Of a DNA stretch of 64,000 nucleotides, positions 1 through 13,508 are shown in pieces. The stretch's first letter is position 1. Each line of letters begins with the position of its first letter. The stretch lies in the NCBI GenBank assembly GCA_020086605.1, contig JACBWW010000048.1, forward strand, positions 3,198,326 to 3,262,325. The letters run 5' to 3'. The notes beneath the pieces are model-generated. The model did not search any database and was not told the origin of the DNA. It was given only the letters and a program-made list of their open reading frames with translations. Both the position numbers and the translations under genes were made by a program. This stretch comes from Lanius collurio (lineage: Eukaryota; Chordata; Aves; Passeriformes; Laniidae).

Positions 1-1957
1 AACGCTTTTTTTACCTGTTTGTGGTTTTTTTTATATTTATTAAGAGATATTTCTTTTTTGTCAAGAAATATTACTCTTTGGGAAAGAGAATTTTGAAGCA
101 AGGAGTGATTACAGAATAGGTTTTTCTGTAAAAATCACATTCATGGAGCTTTTTCTTGCAGAAAACTGATAGAGACTGATAATGTTGAATAGGAATGTGC
201 ATATAGTGAAGCCCTCAGTTACAGGATTAATCTGTTTGTAGGCTGAAGATGGGAATTTTCTAGTGCTCCCATTGGCATTTTGTACAAAAAAATTGCTTCA
301 AAAGGAATTGATATATTCTGGAAAACTTTGAAACTAGTTGAAAGCACTTTGTCTGGGTGTCATGTAGCTTTTGTTTTTTATTCTATCATTTTTATCATTA
401 GGGACATGACAATATTACTGTTGCATGAGAGTGTACTTGCTTCTTAAGAATTTACCTGTCTTTCACCCTAAATTAATTCATGGTATCATAGTAATTCCCA
501 CAGCAACCAGCTGTGACGTAACATTAGATTTAAGTTTTAGAGGAAAGTGAGATTGATAATGGAATATATGAATGCATACATTTCTGAAAAAATTGTTTCT
601 GTTTACATATAGGGAAGATGGCATAAAGAGAGAGTCACTTGGGTTAACAACACAAATTCAGTGTCCTGTGTTATTTCTTATTCCAGAAATTTTGCATTTC
701 TTATTTGCACAATAACATACAAAATTTGTTGAGAGAATGAGTCACATTAAATATTGAGGCAAATTGCATTACTGCATTTGATAATGCTGGCCATGTAAGG
801 TATAAGATGATCTATTTGTAAAAATTAAAATAGCCTTGTGCAAGTCATCGACTGATCCCTCAATAGAGTGTGTTTAGAAATATATGAGCATATATCATAT
901 AAGTATTCTGCAGCCTCATTAACCTTAACTTGTGTGTTTTGAATAGAAAATACCTGCACATTTTATGTAGATTTATGGAATATTAAAGAGGCCATTTACT
1001 GAAAATTGAAATGAAACGCTAAAATTAAAACCATGACCATTCTTTACTCCCTGTAATTGACAGGTTCCTCAAGTGGGGATGAGGCAAGCTGCAGGTATCA
1101 TTCCTTCACTACAGACTACAAATGAACTCTAGGGTGACTATATGCCTTTGACACCTCACACTTCAACAGAATGAATTTGTATCTGAGGTTCTTTGCATAA
1201 GGATGCTCATGTGCTGCATGGGCTTAGAACAAAATTCAACCAAACCAGTAAGTTTTCAGTTTGGTCCTGCATTCTGTGAATTATTTCATGCTTTATTTGA
1301 GCTAGTTGTTATCCTGATCTTTTATAACATATGTGCCTATCCAGATACAGTTAGATTTAGGTACCCTTAAGGTGAATTCCTAGGCCTTCTTTAGTTGCAG
1401 TGAGAACTGTAATACACATACATGAATATAGATAATGTACATAGGTAAAGAAAAGTATATAAACAAAAGAAAAATCCCTGTGCTCTTCTTTTCGGGAACC
1501 TAATATGAAATGTGTGCACAGGCTATAATATCTAAAAAATCTCTAGGACATTTTAATGATTATTGGCTTAACAACTAATTAATTCTGTTGATACTAATTG
1601 CCTCTTTGAAATTATATATAAATGTGAATTACATATGAATGTATCCCAGACCAGGTTTTAAAGGAAAAACCTTCCTGCAAAATACAGTCTAATTATGCAG
1701 CCACCTTAATACTAAGCACAATATTACAGACTTTAGTTTCAAACATATTTTCTCCATATAACGAGTTATTAATGACATATGTGAGTCGGTTATCCTTCGC
1801 CATCCTCAAAAGCTAAGAGAGAGATATGCAAAAAATAACAGCTCTCTTTTGCATGATCAGATATCAGTTTTCTTTCATGTCTTTCACATTTGTTGCCACT
1901 ACTTGACTCACCCAGTTTTTACATTTAAAGGAAAAGAGTGAAATATTTAGATAAACT
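1..1957. other. Unique AT-rich non-coding sequence
   Basis: No open reading frame of note, no recognisable repeat and no splice-bounded coding block was seen. The sequence is AT-rich with no clear strand bias. It may be intergenic or intronic. Confidence 0.6.
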
Positions 1958-2113
1958 CGTAGAATCAAGGAAAATTATAGGCTGCATAAGAAGAGGTATC
2001 TAGTCCAGTCTCTTATTCAAAGCAGAACTGCTGATCAGGTGCTCTGGTTTTAGTGATCTATTAAGTATCTGTCTTAGAATATTTAGGAGTTTGGTTTTGA
2101 ACACCACGGAACA
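1958..2113 (-). mobile_element. Very old CR1 LINE 3'-end fragment
   Basis: Read on the plus strand, this matches the reverse complement of an old CR1 3' end. It shows 'gtagaatcaagga', then 'atctagtccagtctcttattcaaagcag', then a degraded line ending in 'ggttttgaacaccac', in the same order as the CR1 phrases 'tctagtccaacctcctgctcaaagcag' and 'ggtcttgaaaacctcca'. The match is interrupted by many substitutions and small indels, so this is one of the oldest copies here. The 3' end of the element is at the left. The assignment rests on the order of remembered consensus phrases and the exact limits are uncertain. Confidence 0.55.
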
Positions 2114-2193
2114 TTAGTCCGTGAAAATCTTCCAAGACTGATAAGATCAGTGGGCCATGATTTCATTTAAACTCTTATGGATTTAAAGATTTA

Positions 2194-2238
2194 TTTAAAT
2201 AACACCTTTCCCTAAATATATTTTAAATAACACCTTCC
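2194..2238. repeat. Imperfect tandem duplication, about 29 bp
   Basis: The phrase 'ttaaataacacctt' occurs twice about 29 bp apart, with copies starting near 2195 and 2223. It is a small local duplication with no evident function. Confidence 0.6.
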
Positions 2239-5111
2239 TACATAGGTTTTCTTTCTTTTAATTTCATCAGGCAAAAGAAAAAAAATGTTGTAAACTTAGC
2301 ACTGTACAATTAAAATCATTGAAGTCTCCCATTTCAAGTGCAGACATTCCAACCAGTTTAGCCATATTGCAAGCAAACATTGTAAAGCTGTTGATTAAAA
2401 GAAGAGAAAAACCAGGAAACAAAATAACCTAAGAAATAATTTCAGTAAGAGTGGGATCAGAATAAACTTCTTTTTTCATCAAAGTCAATTTTCAAAAAAA
2501 AAAAGAAGGTATCCATGGAACTCTCTAATCTTATCAATCAAGCTGCTTTATTAATATCAGCCCTCATCAGCAGAGAAGAGGATGTTAGTTCTGCTATTCA
2601 ATTTTGAGCTGGCAGTTACAGTAATTTTGGTTGCTTCTGAAAAGAAGGATAAATGAAGAAAGACAAAGATCAGGTGAATTGCATCAGGCAGCAGAGATTT
2701 CAATTTGTATTTTAGGGCTGCAAGGCAGCTGGATAATTACAGAGGTAAGGGGCAGGAGGCTGGCCATAGCAGCTTTTGTTCCAGACTCTGGCACTCCTTT
2801 CTTGACTGGGATGTTAACTGAACTTCTCTTTCCATCATGCTGTCCACTTTTCAGATGGGATATCCTCCACAATGACATTCCCATCCCTGTTGTTAGAAAC
2901 CATCCTCAGATTGCTTTGACAGAATTTTTCATATGCACTAATCCTTTTGAAAATTCTCACTTCTAATAAATATTTGTTACTATGGATGGAGAGTAGTCAA
3001 ACTTGATCTTCAAGATTTCAAGTTCCTTTTGCTTCAAATGTTCCTGAAATCAGGGCCTTCCCTTTCTCTTTACTGCTCTCCTCAAGCCATGAAACCAGTA
3101 GTGTCTTCCTGACATTTTCTGCCCTTCTACATCCTCAATGCTATAATCCCTTCATTGTGAGAATATACCTTCCCCAAATCCCTCAAAAGCTTTTTGCATC
3201 TACTTCCAAGACAACCCCAGTGTGCCCCTGGCTGAGGCTCACTGGCTCCTGTGACTACCATAACTTCTGTCTCTGTGAGCTCGCTCATCCTGCCTGCTTG
3301 CAGACTTGTGAGCACATCTGCTGCTGAATAAGAGCAGGCTACATATTGACCTTTGGACAACTTTGGGACGCAGTGGTTTCAGAATTCTTATGGTCTTGAT
3401 GCTTAGGACTAAGAGAAAGGCCAGGTCCCCTAGGTAGGTTACCCTTTGTGGGTGCTAATCAGTTTAGGTCCTTTAAAAAAACATTGAATTGTTCTAAACT
3501 TGCATCTTTATCTAATTTAACCTAATTGCAACACTCTAGTAAGTTCCTGATCAACACAAAGTTTCTAGAAATTAATTTTTCACTGTGTTTTTTAGATTTG
3601 AAACTTCCTCATTCTTTTATTCTTCCCTCCTTTTTACCTTTTTTTTTTTTTTTTTTTTTTTGCTAGGGGTTGGATAAATAAAATAAAATTAATAAAAATA
3701 TATTAACATAGCCTTGAAAACTGAGGGAAATAAAGACAAGAAACAGGCTGGGTGAAAATTAAATTCCTGATATGGAGAAAACTTGGAGAATAAGAGCAAT
3801 CTTATATTTAATTAAGAAACAGAAAAATGTTTTTTCACTGAAACCTTACAACTAAAACACATTTCAACTGGGACCAGAAAATTGCTACATCTGTACATAA
3901 AAGAAGCAGCACAATTTAAAACTGAAACTCAGTAAATTACTAATTCCAAATGTCTTACATAACTCTATTATGAAGAAGGCTTCATTTTTGCTAAAAACCC
4001 TTGAGTAGTAATATCTGATAGCTCTTCTTGCTCTTAGCAAATTCTCTTTTAACAGTTTAAATAAATATTACATAAATTACAGAGGCATTTTTCTGCTTTC
4101 GATAATCAGAATTTGAAATTAACACTGACTGTAAAGAATGATTTTATACATGAATGTTTACAAGGTAAAATGTGTGGATTCAGAAAGCTGCAGAATTTGC
4201 ATCGTTCATCTGATAGCTGAGGGCTTAATTCCACAGTGAATCAAAACCTGTGCCCAGCCTAATATTTGTGGCCACTCCCACAGTCCCCAGCTGGTATGGC
4301 CACATGTCTAAACTCATGAATTTGTGGGGAGCCAGAGCCCAGGAGGCACATCAAACATGAGTCCCATTCTCTGACAGGATAAACTGGGCAGCAAAAGCCT
4401 TCCAAGTGTTTTCATGAATCTCTATAGCATGTGTCTGTTTTCTGAATACTTATGTTTAGAGCAATAAACATTAAAATCCAGGCTAAAGGAAAGAGTGGGG
4501 AATCTGTGGTAGGTACTTATATTAGCCAGAAGTCATCTACTGCAACACAATGCACAGATTTTTTTTTCTAGGCCAAATAAATATGTCCTCAAGCAAATAA
4601 TCTGTCCACTTAATAATTCAGTTACTGTACATATGGAGTCCCATTTTCTGTGATGAAATGGAACAGGTTCCTGTTAAAATGAATACTCTTTTCTATCTCT
4701 TCAAATTAGCAGACTGACTCTGCAGTCTCTGGAAACATTTTTACTGGCAAAACTAGGAACTGTGAGTAAGAAGTACCAACCATATACTATTGAAGATTTT
4801 AATGGGAGGACTAGGGAGCTGGTGTTTGAAGGTAACTCTCTTTCTCAAATAGACGAAATTTCATTAAAGAAGCATTTAAGGTCAAATTTTCAGTCCAAAA
4901 ATTCCAGATGGCAACTGGCCTTCCAGATTCCTTACCTTTTTTAGTGGCCATTTTCCCTGTCTTCTAAGAGCCTACCTTCTGGCTACTGCCAAGTTATTTA
5001 GAATGAAAAATCACATTTCCTGTTTTGTGTGACCCAAATCAGGAGCCAGGTAACTAAATCCAGTGAACATGCCCAGAATATGCACACAGGAGACATAAAC
5101 AATATATAATC
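2239..5111. other. Unique non-coding stretch
   Basis: No recognisable gene. A 111-codon open frame at 2631-2966 has no Kozak-context ATG start, no domain and no codon signature that I can recognise. Within it, 2716-2744 is flanked by splice-like signals (see findings). A poly(T) tract lies at 3639-3661. Confidence 0.5.
3639..3661. repeat. Poly(T) tract, about 23 nt
   Basis: An uninterrupted T run is followed by A-rich sequence. It could be the poly(A) tail of a minus-strand retroposed copy, but no recognisable body lies on the right, so simple expansion is equally likely. Confidence 0.85.
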
Positions 5112-5475
5112 ACAGCCTAGTTTCCAGGGCACTTCCAAAAATAATCTGGTCCAAATTTCCATGGGAAAGGGTCACTAGATGACACTGTTTAGCAACCCAT
5201 CCAATTTGATCCTGAAAACTTCTGGTGCTGAGGACTCTACCACATCCCTGCAGAGATTATTCCAGCAACTAACTCGTCTCACTGTAAACACTTCTTTCTT
5301 ATGTCAAGATGAATTTTTTTACCAGTGCAATTTGTACTGCCCCCTGTCTTTTCCATGTGTCTCCTTGAGAAGAGAGACACTCTGCCCACTTTGCAACTGT
5401 CCTATAAGTACTGTTACACTGTGGTAAGTTCCCTCAGAGACTCCCTTTTTCCACAGAGGAAGGACCCCAATTATT
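5112..5475 (-). mobile_element. Old CR1 LINE, 5'-truncated
   Basis: The plus strand reads as the reverse complement of the CR1 3' region across about 350 bp. Successive phrases match in order: 'tctggtccaaa', 'catgggaaagggtcactaga', 'catccaatttgatcctgaaaa', 'ggactctaccacatccctg', 'ttattccag', 'ctcactgtaaaca', 'cttatgtcaagatgaa', 'tgtcttttccatgtgtctcc', 'aagagagaca', 'ctataagtactgttacactgtg' and 'ctcagagactccctttttcca'. In CR1 this covers the 3' UTR and the end of the reverse-transcriptase ORF. The copy ends at a (CT)n run. Divergence is high, typical of an ancient CR1 subfamily, and the octamer tail is no longer visible. No intact coding remains. Confidence 0.85.
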
Positions 5476-5480
5476 TTTTT

Positions 5481-5496
5481 CTCTCTCTCTCTCTCT
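5481..5496. repeat. (CT)8 microsatellite
   Basis: Eight perfect CT units directly follow the T-rich edge of the CR1 fragment. Confidence 0.95.
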
Positions 5497-5497
5497 T

Positions 5498-8400
5498 AAT
5501 TTTTCTGATAACTCACATATTATCATGCTAGTGCAGGAAGCTCATTCAGAGATTGGTAGTTCCTGGAGCTGCCATAAAGAATTCGAACTCACAGCTATTC
5601 TTCTCTGATTATGACCTTTATACCTCCTCCCAGTTATTCTGGAAAACCATTTCTGTTTTGGAATTTACTGACTCAGGGCTGTATCAATCACTTGCATGAC
5701 ATTTCCAGACCTTAAGGAAAGATATTTGGAAAAGGAGGATGAAAGAGTGACCTGCCTAACCAGAGGGACTGGAGTTTTGTGCAGCTTTGATGGTGCAGTC
5801 CAGAGGAGAGGGCAGGTTTTAGACACATACTCTATCCACTGTTAGCCTGACAGGAGGGATTTTTCTGGGCATTAGAAGCTATTGAATGGAAACCCCGTCA
5901 AAGTGAGCAATATCTGGAAGTCAGGATTTCATTTTCTGAGTAACTGCCGCAGTAAGAGCGTCATCATGGGGAGGGCATGGATGTTACCTCTCGCTGGTAT
6001 TTGGCTGAGGTTTCAATTAAAGTGTTCTTGAAGTGTGCTTGGAGATGAATTAAATGTGATCAGTACATTTTCTGAGTCATCAGAGACCACCTGAAAGGGT
6101 TCACATCCTAAGGAAATGGCAGGACTCCTACTCTGCAAAAGCAGAGGAAAAGGGATCGGGACACACACTTCAACCAAAGTGATGGCATCTCTGGAAATAA
6201 GTAGGTGAAGATCAAGTTCCTACATAAATTGGATTCCTGTGATATATCAATTCACCTGAGTAGAAAAGTTAGGCATCGCTGTTTGGAAACTTTTTGCAGT
6301 GAGGCACTTAGGGTTCACTTGTGGAACATAGGCAGTACTTCTGGTCGTTTCAAAACTAGCAATCTCTGGGTAGTTTTGCCTGAGCTCTGGCAAGCCAGCA
6401 AATGGAAGAATGCCCAGGAGGTGGGTTAAACCAGTAGTAATCAAAGTTCTGAGGCAGTACCAGCCCTGTCAGTCTCAAGCAAAGGAAACAAATCATTAGC
6501 ATTTGACCCAGTCATTGCTCTATTTAGTTTGCATGCAATTATACTGCTGTGGTGACTGCACCTTAGCATGAGAGAAATTAATACAAGGGCTTTAAACATT
6601 TCACATTTTTCTAATCACCAGAATTATGGAAACAGATATAACTTAAATACTAATCACAAAACCTAAGGGTCAAATCCTTGGTCTTATTTCCATAGACATG
6701 TTAGATTCCATTAGAAGCGCTTGCCCTCATGCAACATACTGTGGATCTGCTGTAGGTCCATAAAAGGCATTGCTGTATGGAAAAACTTCCTATTTTTATG
6801 TCTGAGATGTGTGGGATTGGTCACAGGGTGAGTTCAGAATATCTCGAATCTCCTCATATAACCTGACTCTCTTTGTCTTTTAGGTTTCTTATGTTCTTGT
6901 TCTGTGAACCTTTCTTGCCCCCACTGCAATGTTCTGTGGGCTTTACTAAAAGACTGTTCCCTCATTCAAGGCTGGGACAATTCTGTATTTCCTGCCCTTT
7001 TCCCCTTGTATATTTAATTAAAATTCACCAAATATTCAAGAGCTCTTACAATTATTCTCTATTATTTCTTCTGGGATGAGAAAGTGATTGAATATTGGGG
7101 TACATTATAAACATGTAGGGAAAAGGGTTTGAGACCCCTTTAGAGGGCACTTTGCTTTTTATTTTGCCTGCAAGGTACACCTATGCATCTTTGGTTAGAA
7201 GAGTTAAAAAGAAAAAGCAGATGAAAGCAACAGACTTTTTTGTCAAGCTGTGACAGAAATCAAATGCAAATAGAGCTCAGTTCAAGACTGTTTGTTAAGT
7301 GTCACGTCAGTGAGTATTAAATGCAGCACATGTCGTTTTACAATGAGCATACTGTATATGAATTTTATTGATTTTTTTTTCAAAGAGGATACATCGAATA
7401 ATGTACTCTTCCTTACCAGTGCCAGCTTACAAGTGTGTCTTCATACTTGTGTATGCACATTCATTAGGCTCCTAAATGCTGCTGCCTTACTTAGCACATC
7501 TTGTTTTGTGGAGGCTGGGATTCGAGCTGTGGAAAGACCTACACAAATGATTCTCTCCCTCTGAGAAAAGTGGGACAGAGTAATTTAGACTTCTCAGCAT
7601 GAAGCTGTCAATGAGCAGCTTCTCAAAATGATTCACAATTAGTGCACCAGGCTTACACTAGGAACAGGTTCTCAACTGATTTTCTTTCCACAAAGGAGTG
7701 AGTCTGGGGCTTCATTTTGCTGTTAGGAATGTTACAGATGTATTAAAAAAAATCATCAGAGCTAGTTAACTCTGCTGCACTTATGTTGAAGTCTTTGTAC
7801 TATATTATGTGAAAAACAAATCTAATTTCTCCATATTCATTCAAGCTATGTATTTTTCCAATTAATATTTAGAAAAGCATGTGTCAGCATTAAATTACAT
7901 GTGAAAAGTAACAACAGCAGTATCAGGCTTATCTCCATGCACTAGAACAGAACTCTTAATGATTCAGCAAAGGGGGCACTGCTCCATGGGACATGCAATG
8001 TACGTCCACAGCATTCACCTGTGAGCTGTTTCATCCCTATCTGAGCTCTGTTCGGCTTCATGTGTGTGCTGCCTTCCCATTGTTTGGTGTGAGATCTCTG
8101 ATTCCACAACCTTCTCTTTACAGTACTCAGATCATCAGAGAGCTTAGAAAAGCATATTGAATTCTGTGTCAGGGAGGCAACTTGACAATATTACACATAC
8201 TGGGCCATAATTGTTAGGTTTAGACATTTAAATGCCAGGCTACAGCATGTTAGAATTGGCTGTAAAGCTAAGTAATTTAATGCATTTATTGATGATTTTA
8301 AGTATCTTGCCTGTAGGCTCAGTGACAGACACTCAAGGTCCTATGTAGGCTACAAGTTATGAAGAGCATTTGCAGTCCAGGCTCTTGTTTCCTGATATTG

Positions 8401-9464
8401 TCTCACCTACAGAGAAACAGCAGTGTTACACAGAGGTCAAAAATTTGGATATTACTCTGAAATGCTGACTAGCAAAGGGGTCATACTGAGAAAACTCTTC
8501 TTCACATACTGAGTACTATGAAGGTCTAGATTTCTGCTGGAAATTTGACAGTTCTGCCCTCATCCCACACACAGATATTATTGATTTTTCTGAATGCATT
8601 TTATTGTTTATGATCTTATGAAGGAGGCAGAAATAGTTGTATGAACACCATTTTTCTACATCCATGTAATCTTAAAAGTCCTCAAGCTTTACATTTCTTT
8701 TGTTTAAGGTTTTTCTCTCTTTACTGTTAAGCAGTATCTAGTGATACATAAATGGGCAAGTTTCATTGGTATTCTCTTAATGAAAGAAAAGCTATTAGCT
8801 TAACCAAGCTGTGGTCTGAAAAGGATGCAGAAGTTAAAGATTCAGCCTACCTGAATCCAAGCCTACCTATTTATCCATTCACTATCCATCTACCCTATCT
8901 ATATTTTAGAGAAAATTGATAGACCATTAGAGAGCAGTTCCTTCCGCCTTGTAGATATTTCCTCCCTTCCAAGAAAGAAGGCAAACAGCAGTTTCTTCTG
9001 TAATGTGATAGAAAACATATGGGAAAGTACCAGTATTTCTGTGAGTTACAGAGTAATAGGCTGCATAACCCATAACTTTTGGAAGGAAAAGATTTTTAAA
9101 AATTTGAAAGTTGTTTCCATTTAATTGAGTTCTGAGTAAACATATGTTAATTAAACTTACAGTGTTGTTTGTTACTGGTACTTTCACTGGGGCTTTAACT
9201 GTGATTTTAAAGCAGCGATTTGGTTTTATTTAAAACCTTAAGAAATAAATTGTTTTTTAAAATTGTATTTAAAGTCAGTCAGATGCATTTATAATACCAG
9301 GCAACTTGATCTGATGTAAAAGCCTATGTCATTTACATACAGCTTTCATTCAAGTCTCATGTTGTGAGGAAGAAATTAAAAGATAATGCCTAGAATGCTT
9401 ACCAAAACCAGGTTTCTTGGTTATGAAAAGCATTAACCAACTCTATTTACTCAAATAGGGAACA
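5498..9464. other. Unique non-coding stretch
   Basis: No gene or clear repeat. Open frames are under 95 codons and have no recognisable domain. Near 7463-7485, 'ggctcctaaatgctgctgcc' loosely recalls the ancient repeat motif described at 16,225, but it is too short to call. Confidence 0.5.
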
Positions 9465-9830
9465 GTGTCCTATATAAAGGTATCTTTTTCTTCCTCCTCT
9501 CTACCAACACTCCTCTCAGAGGAATTTCTTGATCCTTTCTTTATCTTCTCTGTCCTTTGCAGCCATGTCTTTTCACCATTTCACTTAACATTTTCTCCAA
9601 AACCATTTTCCCTCTGTTTGCCTCCTTTAGGGAGTGGTGTTACTTTTCTGTTCTTTTGCTTCTTTTTCACATTTTTATGATTTTATTCCAGAGCTTTCTT
9701 ACTCATCCCAAAGGTTCATTCTTGCAATCTCACATCTTCCTTGCATTGTTTGCCTTATCTTGTCTTGTAGTTCTTCCCTACAGACCAAGCTCATTTTTAT
9801 ATGTTCTTAGTAATGCAGACTGACTGCAAA
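9465..9830 (+). other. Pyrimidine-rich stretch, possible old L2-like LINE debris
   Basis: About 360 bp is strongly C/T-biased on the plus strand and gives two overlapping Phe/Ser/Leu-rich open frames of 71 and 88 codons that are artefacts of composition. The texture resembles the pyrimidine-rich tracts before the L2-like tails at 37.7 and 51.2 kb. No tail is visible, so family membership is only a guess. Confidence 0.3.
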
Positions 9831-11424
9831 GAAGAGCAGTGCATTGGCAGCTATGTTAGGAAAACACAGGTACTGTATCAAAACTACATTTTTTTAAACA
9901 ATTGCAGGTCAAAATAGAAAAATTTAGGATAAGTGGAGAGTAGAAGGTCCATGCTCAGCAGTACTTGTAATATAGTTAAGAAGACTGAGCTGAAGCATTG
10001 AACAGGGTTTTTTTTTTTTTGTGAGTATAATCAAGGGGTCTGCATGTATATTCTTTTCTTTATAGCCAGGTATTTTAGTGATTTCACATACATATTTGCT
10101 CAAAAATAGTCTTCAACCCTAGACCCTAAAGTTAACATTTTTTCAACAAACCACCAGAAGGCATGGTGACTTACATTGATTTTCTAATTAATGTAATTCA
10201 GGAAATGTAAGGAAAATACATTTTTGTCAGTGGTTTTTGTCTTCACTTGTTAGTGAGAACCATGTTAAACCAGGGAATCATTAATCCCAATTTTTGCTGA
10301 TATATGACCTAAAGGCATCTGACTCTGTAGATAATTTACAGGAAATAATATTGTTAGTGGAAAAGTCCAATTTAAAAGAAGAAAATTACTCTAAAAGTAA
10401 TTGCAGTCTTCCTCAGAGAGTGACTTGGCAGTATTTCCATTGAACATATAGGACTGTATCTACAATCTAAATGTACAGCAACAAAAATTGACAATGAATC
10501 TAGGCCAACAATATTCTAGCACTTGAAGAAATTAACTTCTCAGCATGCCATGGCTGACATATCAGGTTTGGAGTGTTTCACAAAAAAAAAGCATATTCCA
10601 CTTCCTAGCCTTATATACCATACGACTTTTGAGATTGTTCAGCGATGTCTGGACAAAGCTAGCAAATGTGATATCAGACCTACTGGGGACCACTCATCTT
10701 CCATAACCTCACATCAATCCCACATTCTTGAAGACAGACCAGCAGTGAGTTTTGGGTCAAGATTCAGGCATCTACATTTAGATCTGCATGTAGCTCTCAG
10801 CACACAAGATACATTTCACTCCATTGCAATCAGTAATGATCTGAAATTAGATACAATTGCCTCTCTGCATGAGCAACTTGTGTCATTTTAAGTACCATAA
10901 GGTGTGTTAGTTTATCACCAGCTATCACTCAAGAAAGGTAAGAATCTTTTGAAGGTCCTATCTGACAGCTGTCAGACCAAGAAGGCATCTAGAGCTCCTT
11001 AACGTGTCTCCAATGGCATTTGTTGGAGCCAGTGTAATCTGGAGGGCTGTGTAGCTAAGGCACCTACCTGCAGTCTCTCCAGAAAATTTGGCATCTAACT
11101 CATCCTGAGCATATTGACAAAAAGCAAAAATAGTTTGTGATCTAAAGAAAGGATATCTAGGCAAATACAGCAAGCAAAAGTGGGAGACAGGAATAGTTGT
11201 TCTGTCCTCAGCAGAGGAAAAGGCAATTAGCAGGCAGCCAAGTGACGTGATTTGTTGTGTTTCACAGAGGCAGTGCTTGGCAGAGGGAATTTACTGCAGT
11301 CTTTTTTTGCCAGACCTCATCTAGTTCTCCTGCTGTGGCTGAAGACATTAGACAAAATTGATAGGAATTTGATGGGAAGCAGGCAGAAGGGCCACAAGCT
11401 TTTTTTTTCTTTCCAAGAACTACT
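9831..11424. other. Unique sequence, slightly less AT-rich
   Basis: No gene recognised. A 122-codon open frame occupies 10,523-10,891 with no signal peptide, membrane segment, domain or family resemblance. A T12 run lies at about 10,009-10,020. On the minus strand 11,156-11,068 is open in one frame and flanked by AG and GTAGGT, but this is weak (see rejected items). Confidence 0.45.
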
Positions 11425-11472
11425 TCTGTTGAACACAATGGGAGTTTTACCATTGTCCTCCATGGCTTTAAG
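11425..11472. repeat. Ancient sauropsid repeat-like motif
   Basis: The phrase 'aacacaatgggagttttacc' followed by 'attgtcctccatgg' resembles a motif seen many times in turtle, crocodile and bird DNA, of the type 'gacttcaatgggagttttgccattgacttcaatgg'. I do not know its family name with confidence. Only about 45 bp can be followed. Confidence 0.35.
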
Positions 11473-13346
11473 CAGGTTCTGGGAGATTCCCCAGTGAACA
11501 ATTTCTTGGTTCAGATAAGCAAATAATGGTCTGATCTCCCTCCTGCGGTCAGAAACCTTTGAATAGAGGTGGAGCAGTATCTGTCAGTGTGCATGACCTG
11601 TACAAACTCCCTTGATATCTTACTGGATTTGTGGATTTCCCATGGATGCAGCTCTTGAGCACAATGTAACATACAATATGCTGCTCAGAGATAGTATCCT
11701 TTCTAATTGTTTCAGATTAGAGATAGTCTTGGTCAGATATGGGGAGGATTGCCTTGTCTTGCTAGAATATCACAAACTGATGATTGCTCTAACTGTGGCC
11801 AGGTAGAGAGATGCTGTTGGTAAATCTCAGGGAAACTCTTGTGTGGGCATTTAGAAATGTCAGAGGACCACAAATGTGTTAAGGTGCAGTTCTTTTTTTC
11901 TGACTACACACCATCTTAGGTCTCTTTTCTATTTCTGTCAATAAAGACTCCATGTCATTGATATCTTTCAAAAGGACTTTGGTGAACAGTACAGTGTGGC
12001 TTGACTAGAATATTATGGCTACATTTATAATCATTAGAGAAAACAAGGTATCATCAAAGGTATGGCAACAACTAAGGGAAAAGAGGACATTTAAAAAAAA
12101 GGTACATAGAAAAGGAAGATAATAATGTGCTGTCTTTCATGTATTAATGGCAGAAGACTTAAACACAGCCAATGTTCAATGTGCAACCATGAATGCAGTC
12201 AGAAATTTTTAGAAAATAATATTGGGTTATGTCATGTTATTGTACTCATAACTAGTCAAATAATCTGACCAACGGTCTACAAATAAAGGGCTACCCATTG
12301 CAAATGAAGTTTGGAGAATCCAGGCCTACTGCTTTTGTTTCACTTTTTAAAGCATTTTCTCACTATACAAGTTATTTTATGGTTTCAAAACAAATATTAA
12401 CTTCTGTGTTTGGAGTAAAAAGGATCCTCATCACACACAGTGGCTCTTGGTTGTAGAGGTGAAGGAATACTTAAATCTGCAGCCAGAAATCATCTAGGGC
12501 TCAAACTATAGAACCAGGGCTTACAGAGTACATTTGCAGTCAAGGCAGTTTACAGTCCACGAAGCAAAAATATTCTGTGCCTTCTTAAAATAACTACATA
12601 GCATTTAAATAGCTTTGATAGCTAAGGATTTTTTTTGTACAGTACTGTAGAAATTAGAAGTTCTTTTTTTTTTTATGAGGTGCTGAGACTAGGATATGTT
12701 TTTTGCTTGATCAGACTGTAAGAAATGGTTGTGCCAGTTGTATGAAACAAAAGAGCACCAGTTTGTATTTAGAGAATTTTCTGGGTGTAGAACCTTCTTC
12801 TTAAGAGTAAAGCTGGCAAGATTTATCTTTCAAGTGAATGATTCACTGATGTTTGTCATCAGTGATAATCAGCAGAAACAATGTGATGAGATGCTATTTT
12901 CTGTGGTGAAACAACTTTCCTAGATTTATTTTTTTTCACAGAGCTGGAGAGAATTTCACTTTGATGAAGGATTTAGTTTTTGCTGCTGAAACAAAATGCC
13001 CTTCGTTTCATTTTACAGGCTTAAAAATAAGTTTTTAAACTAAAATTGAACCACATCTGGGCCTTTATTTTCTACAGACATCCCTAAAATCTTTCTTTGA
13101 AAACAAAACAAATAATAGGAATTTCTGGCTACTGAATAGAAATAATTTTTCCACTGATCAACCTGTGGGGGAAAAGTTGTTACTGTTGCTATAATTTTAA
13201 GATTAATGTAGAAGTAGTGTAGTTCCCCAGTAGGTAACAGTAAATTTTAGGCTGGACCAGATTCCTCCATTCTGATTAATTTTTATTAGTCTCTCTTAAA
13301 CTGTCTTATTTACCTGGCTACAATCAGAATGTGAATAAGCCCTCAC

Positions 13347-13371
13347 AAAAAAAAAAAAAAAAACAAAAAAA
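13347..13371. repeat. Poly(A) tract with one C interruption
   Basis: An A17 run, a single C, then further As. No retroposed body was recognised to the left. Confidence 0.9.
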
Positions 13372-13488
13372 CCAAACATTAAAATGGTGAACTTAAGTTT
13401 AAGAAGCATGGTTCATTTTCATTCAGACTTTTATTTACATATTAGGAAGCTATTTTAAAATACTGGCATTCTACTTATCAATTAATTT

Positions 13489-13508
13489 AAAAAAAAAAAA
13501 AAAAAAAA
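13489..13508. repeat. Poly(A) tract, 20 nt
   Basis: An uninterrupted A run about 120 bp after the previous poly(A). Two such runs so close could mark old retroposon tails, but no body can be followed. Confidence 0.9.

Noticed and set aside
2631..2966. 111-codon plus-strand open frame
   Set aside because: It begins at a non-ATG codon and has no domain; the reverse strand is also open over much of it. Only the small block at 2716-2744 is kept, as a weak lead.
10523..10891. 122-codon plus-strand open frame
   Set aside because: No domain, signal peptide, membrane segment or family resemblance. The start is an arbitrary ATG in unique AT-rich DNA, and no splice or promoter context supports it.
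11068..11156. Minus-strand 89-nt block with AG before and GTAGGT after, one open frame
   Set aside because: The donor and acceptor are weaker than at 24.4 kb and no conserved peptide is recognised; blocks of this quality are expected by chance in 64 kb.
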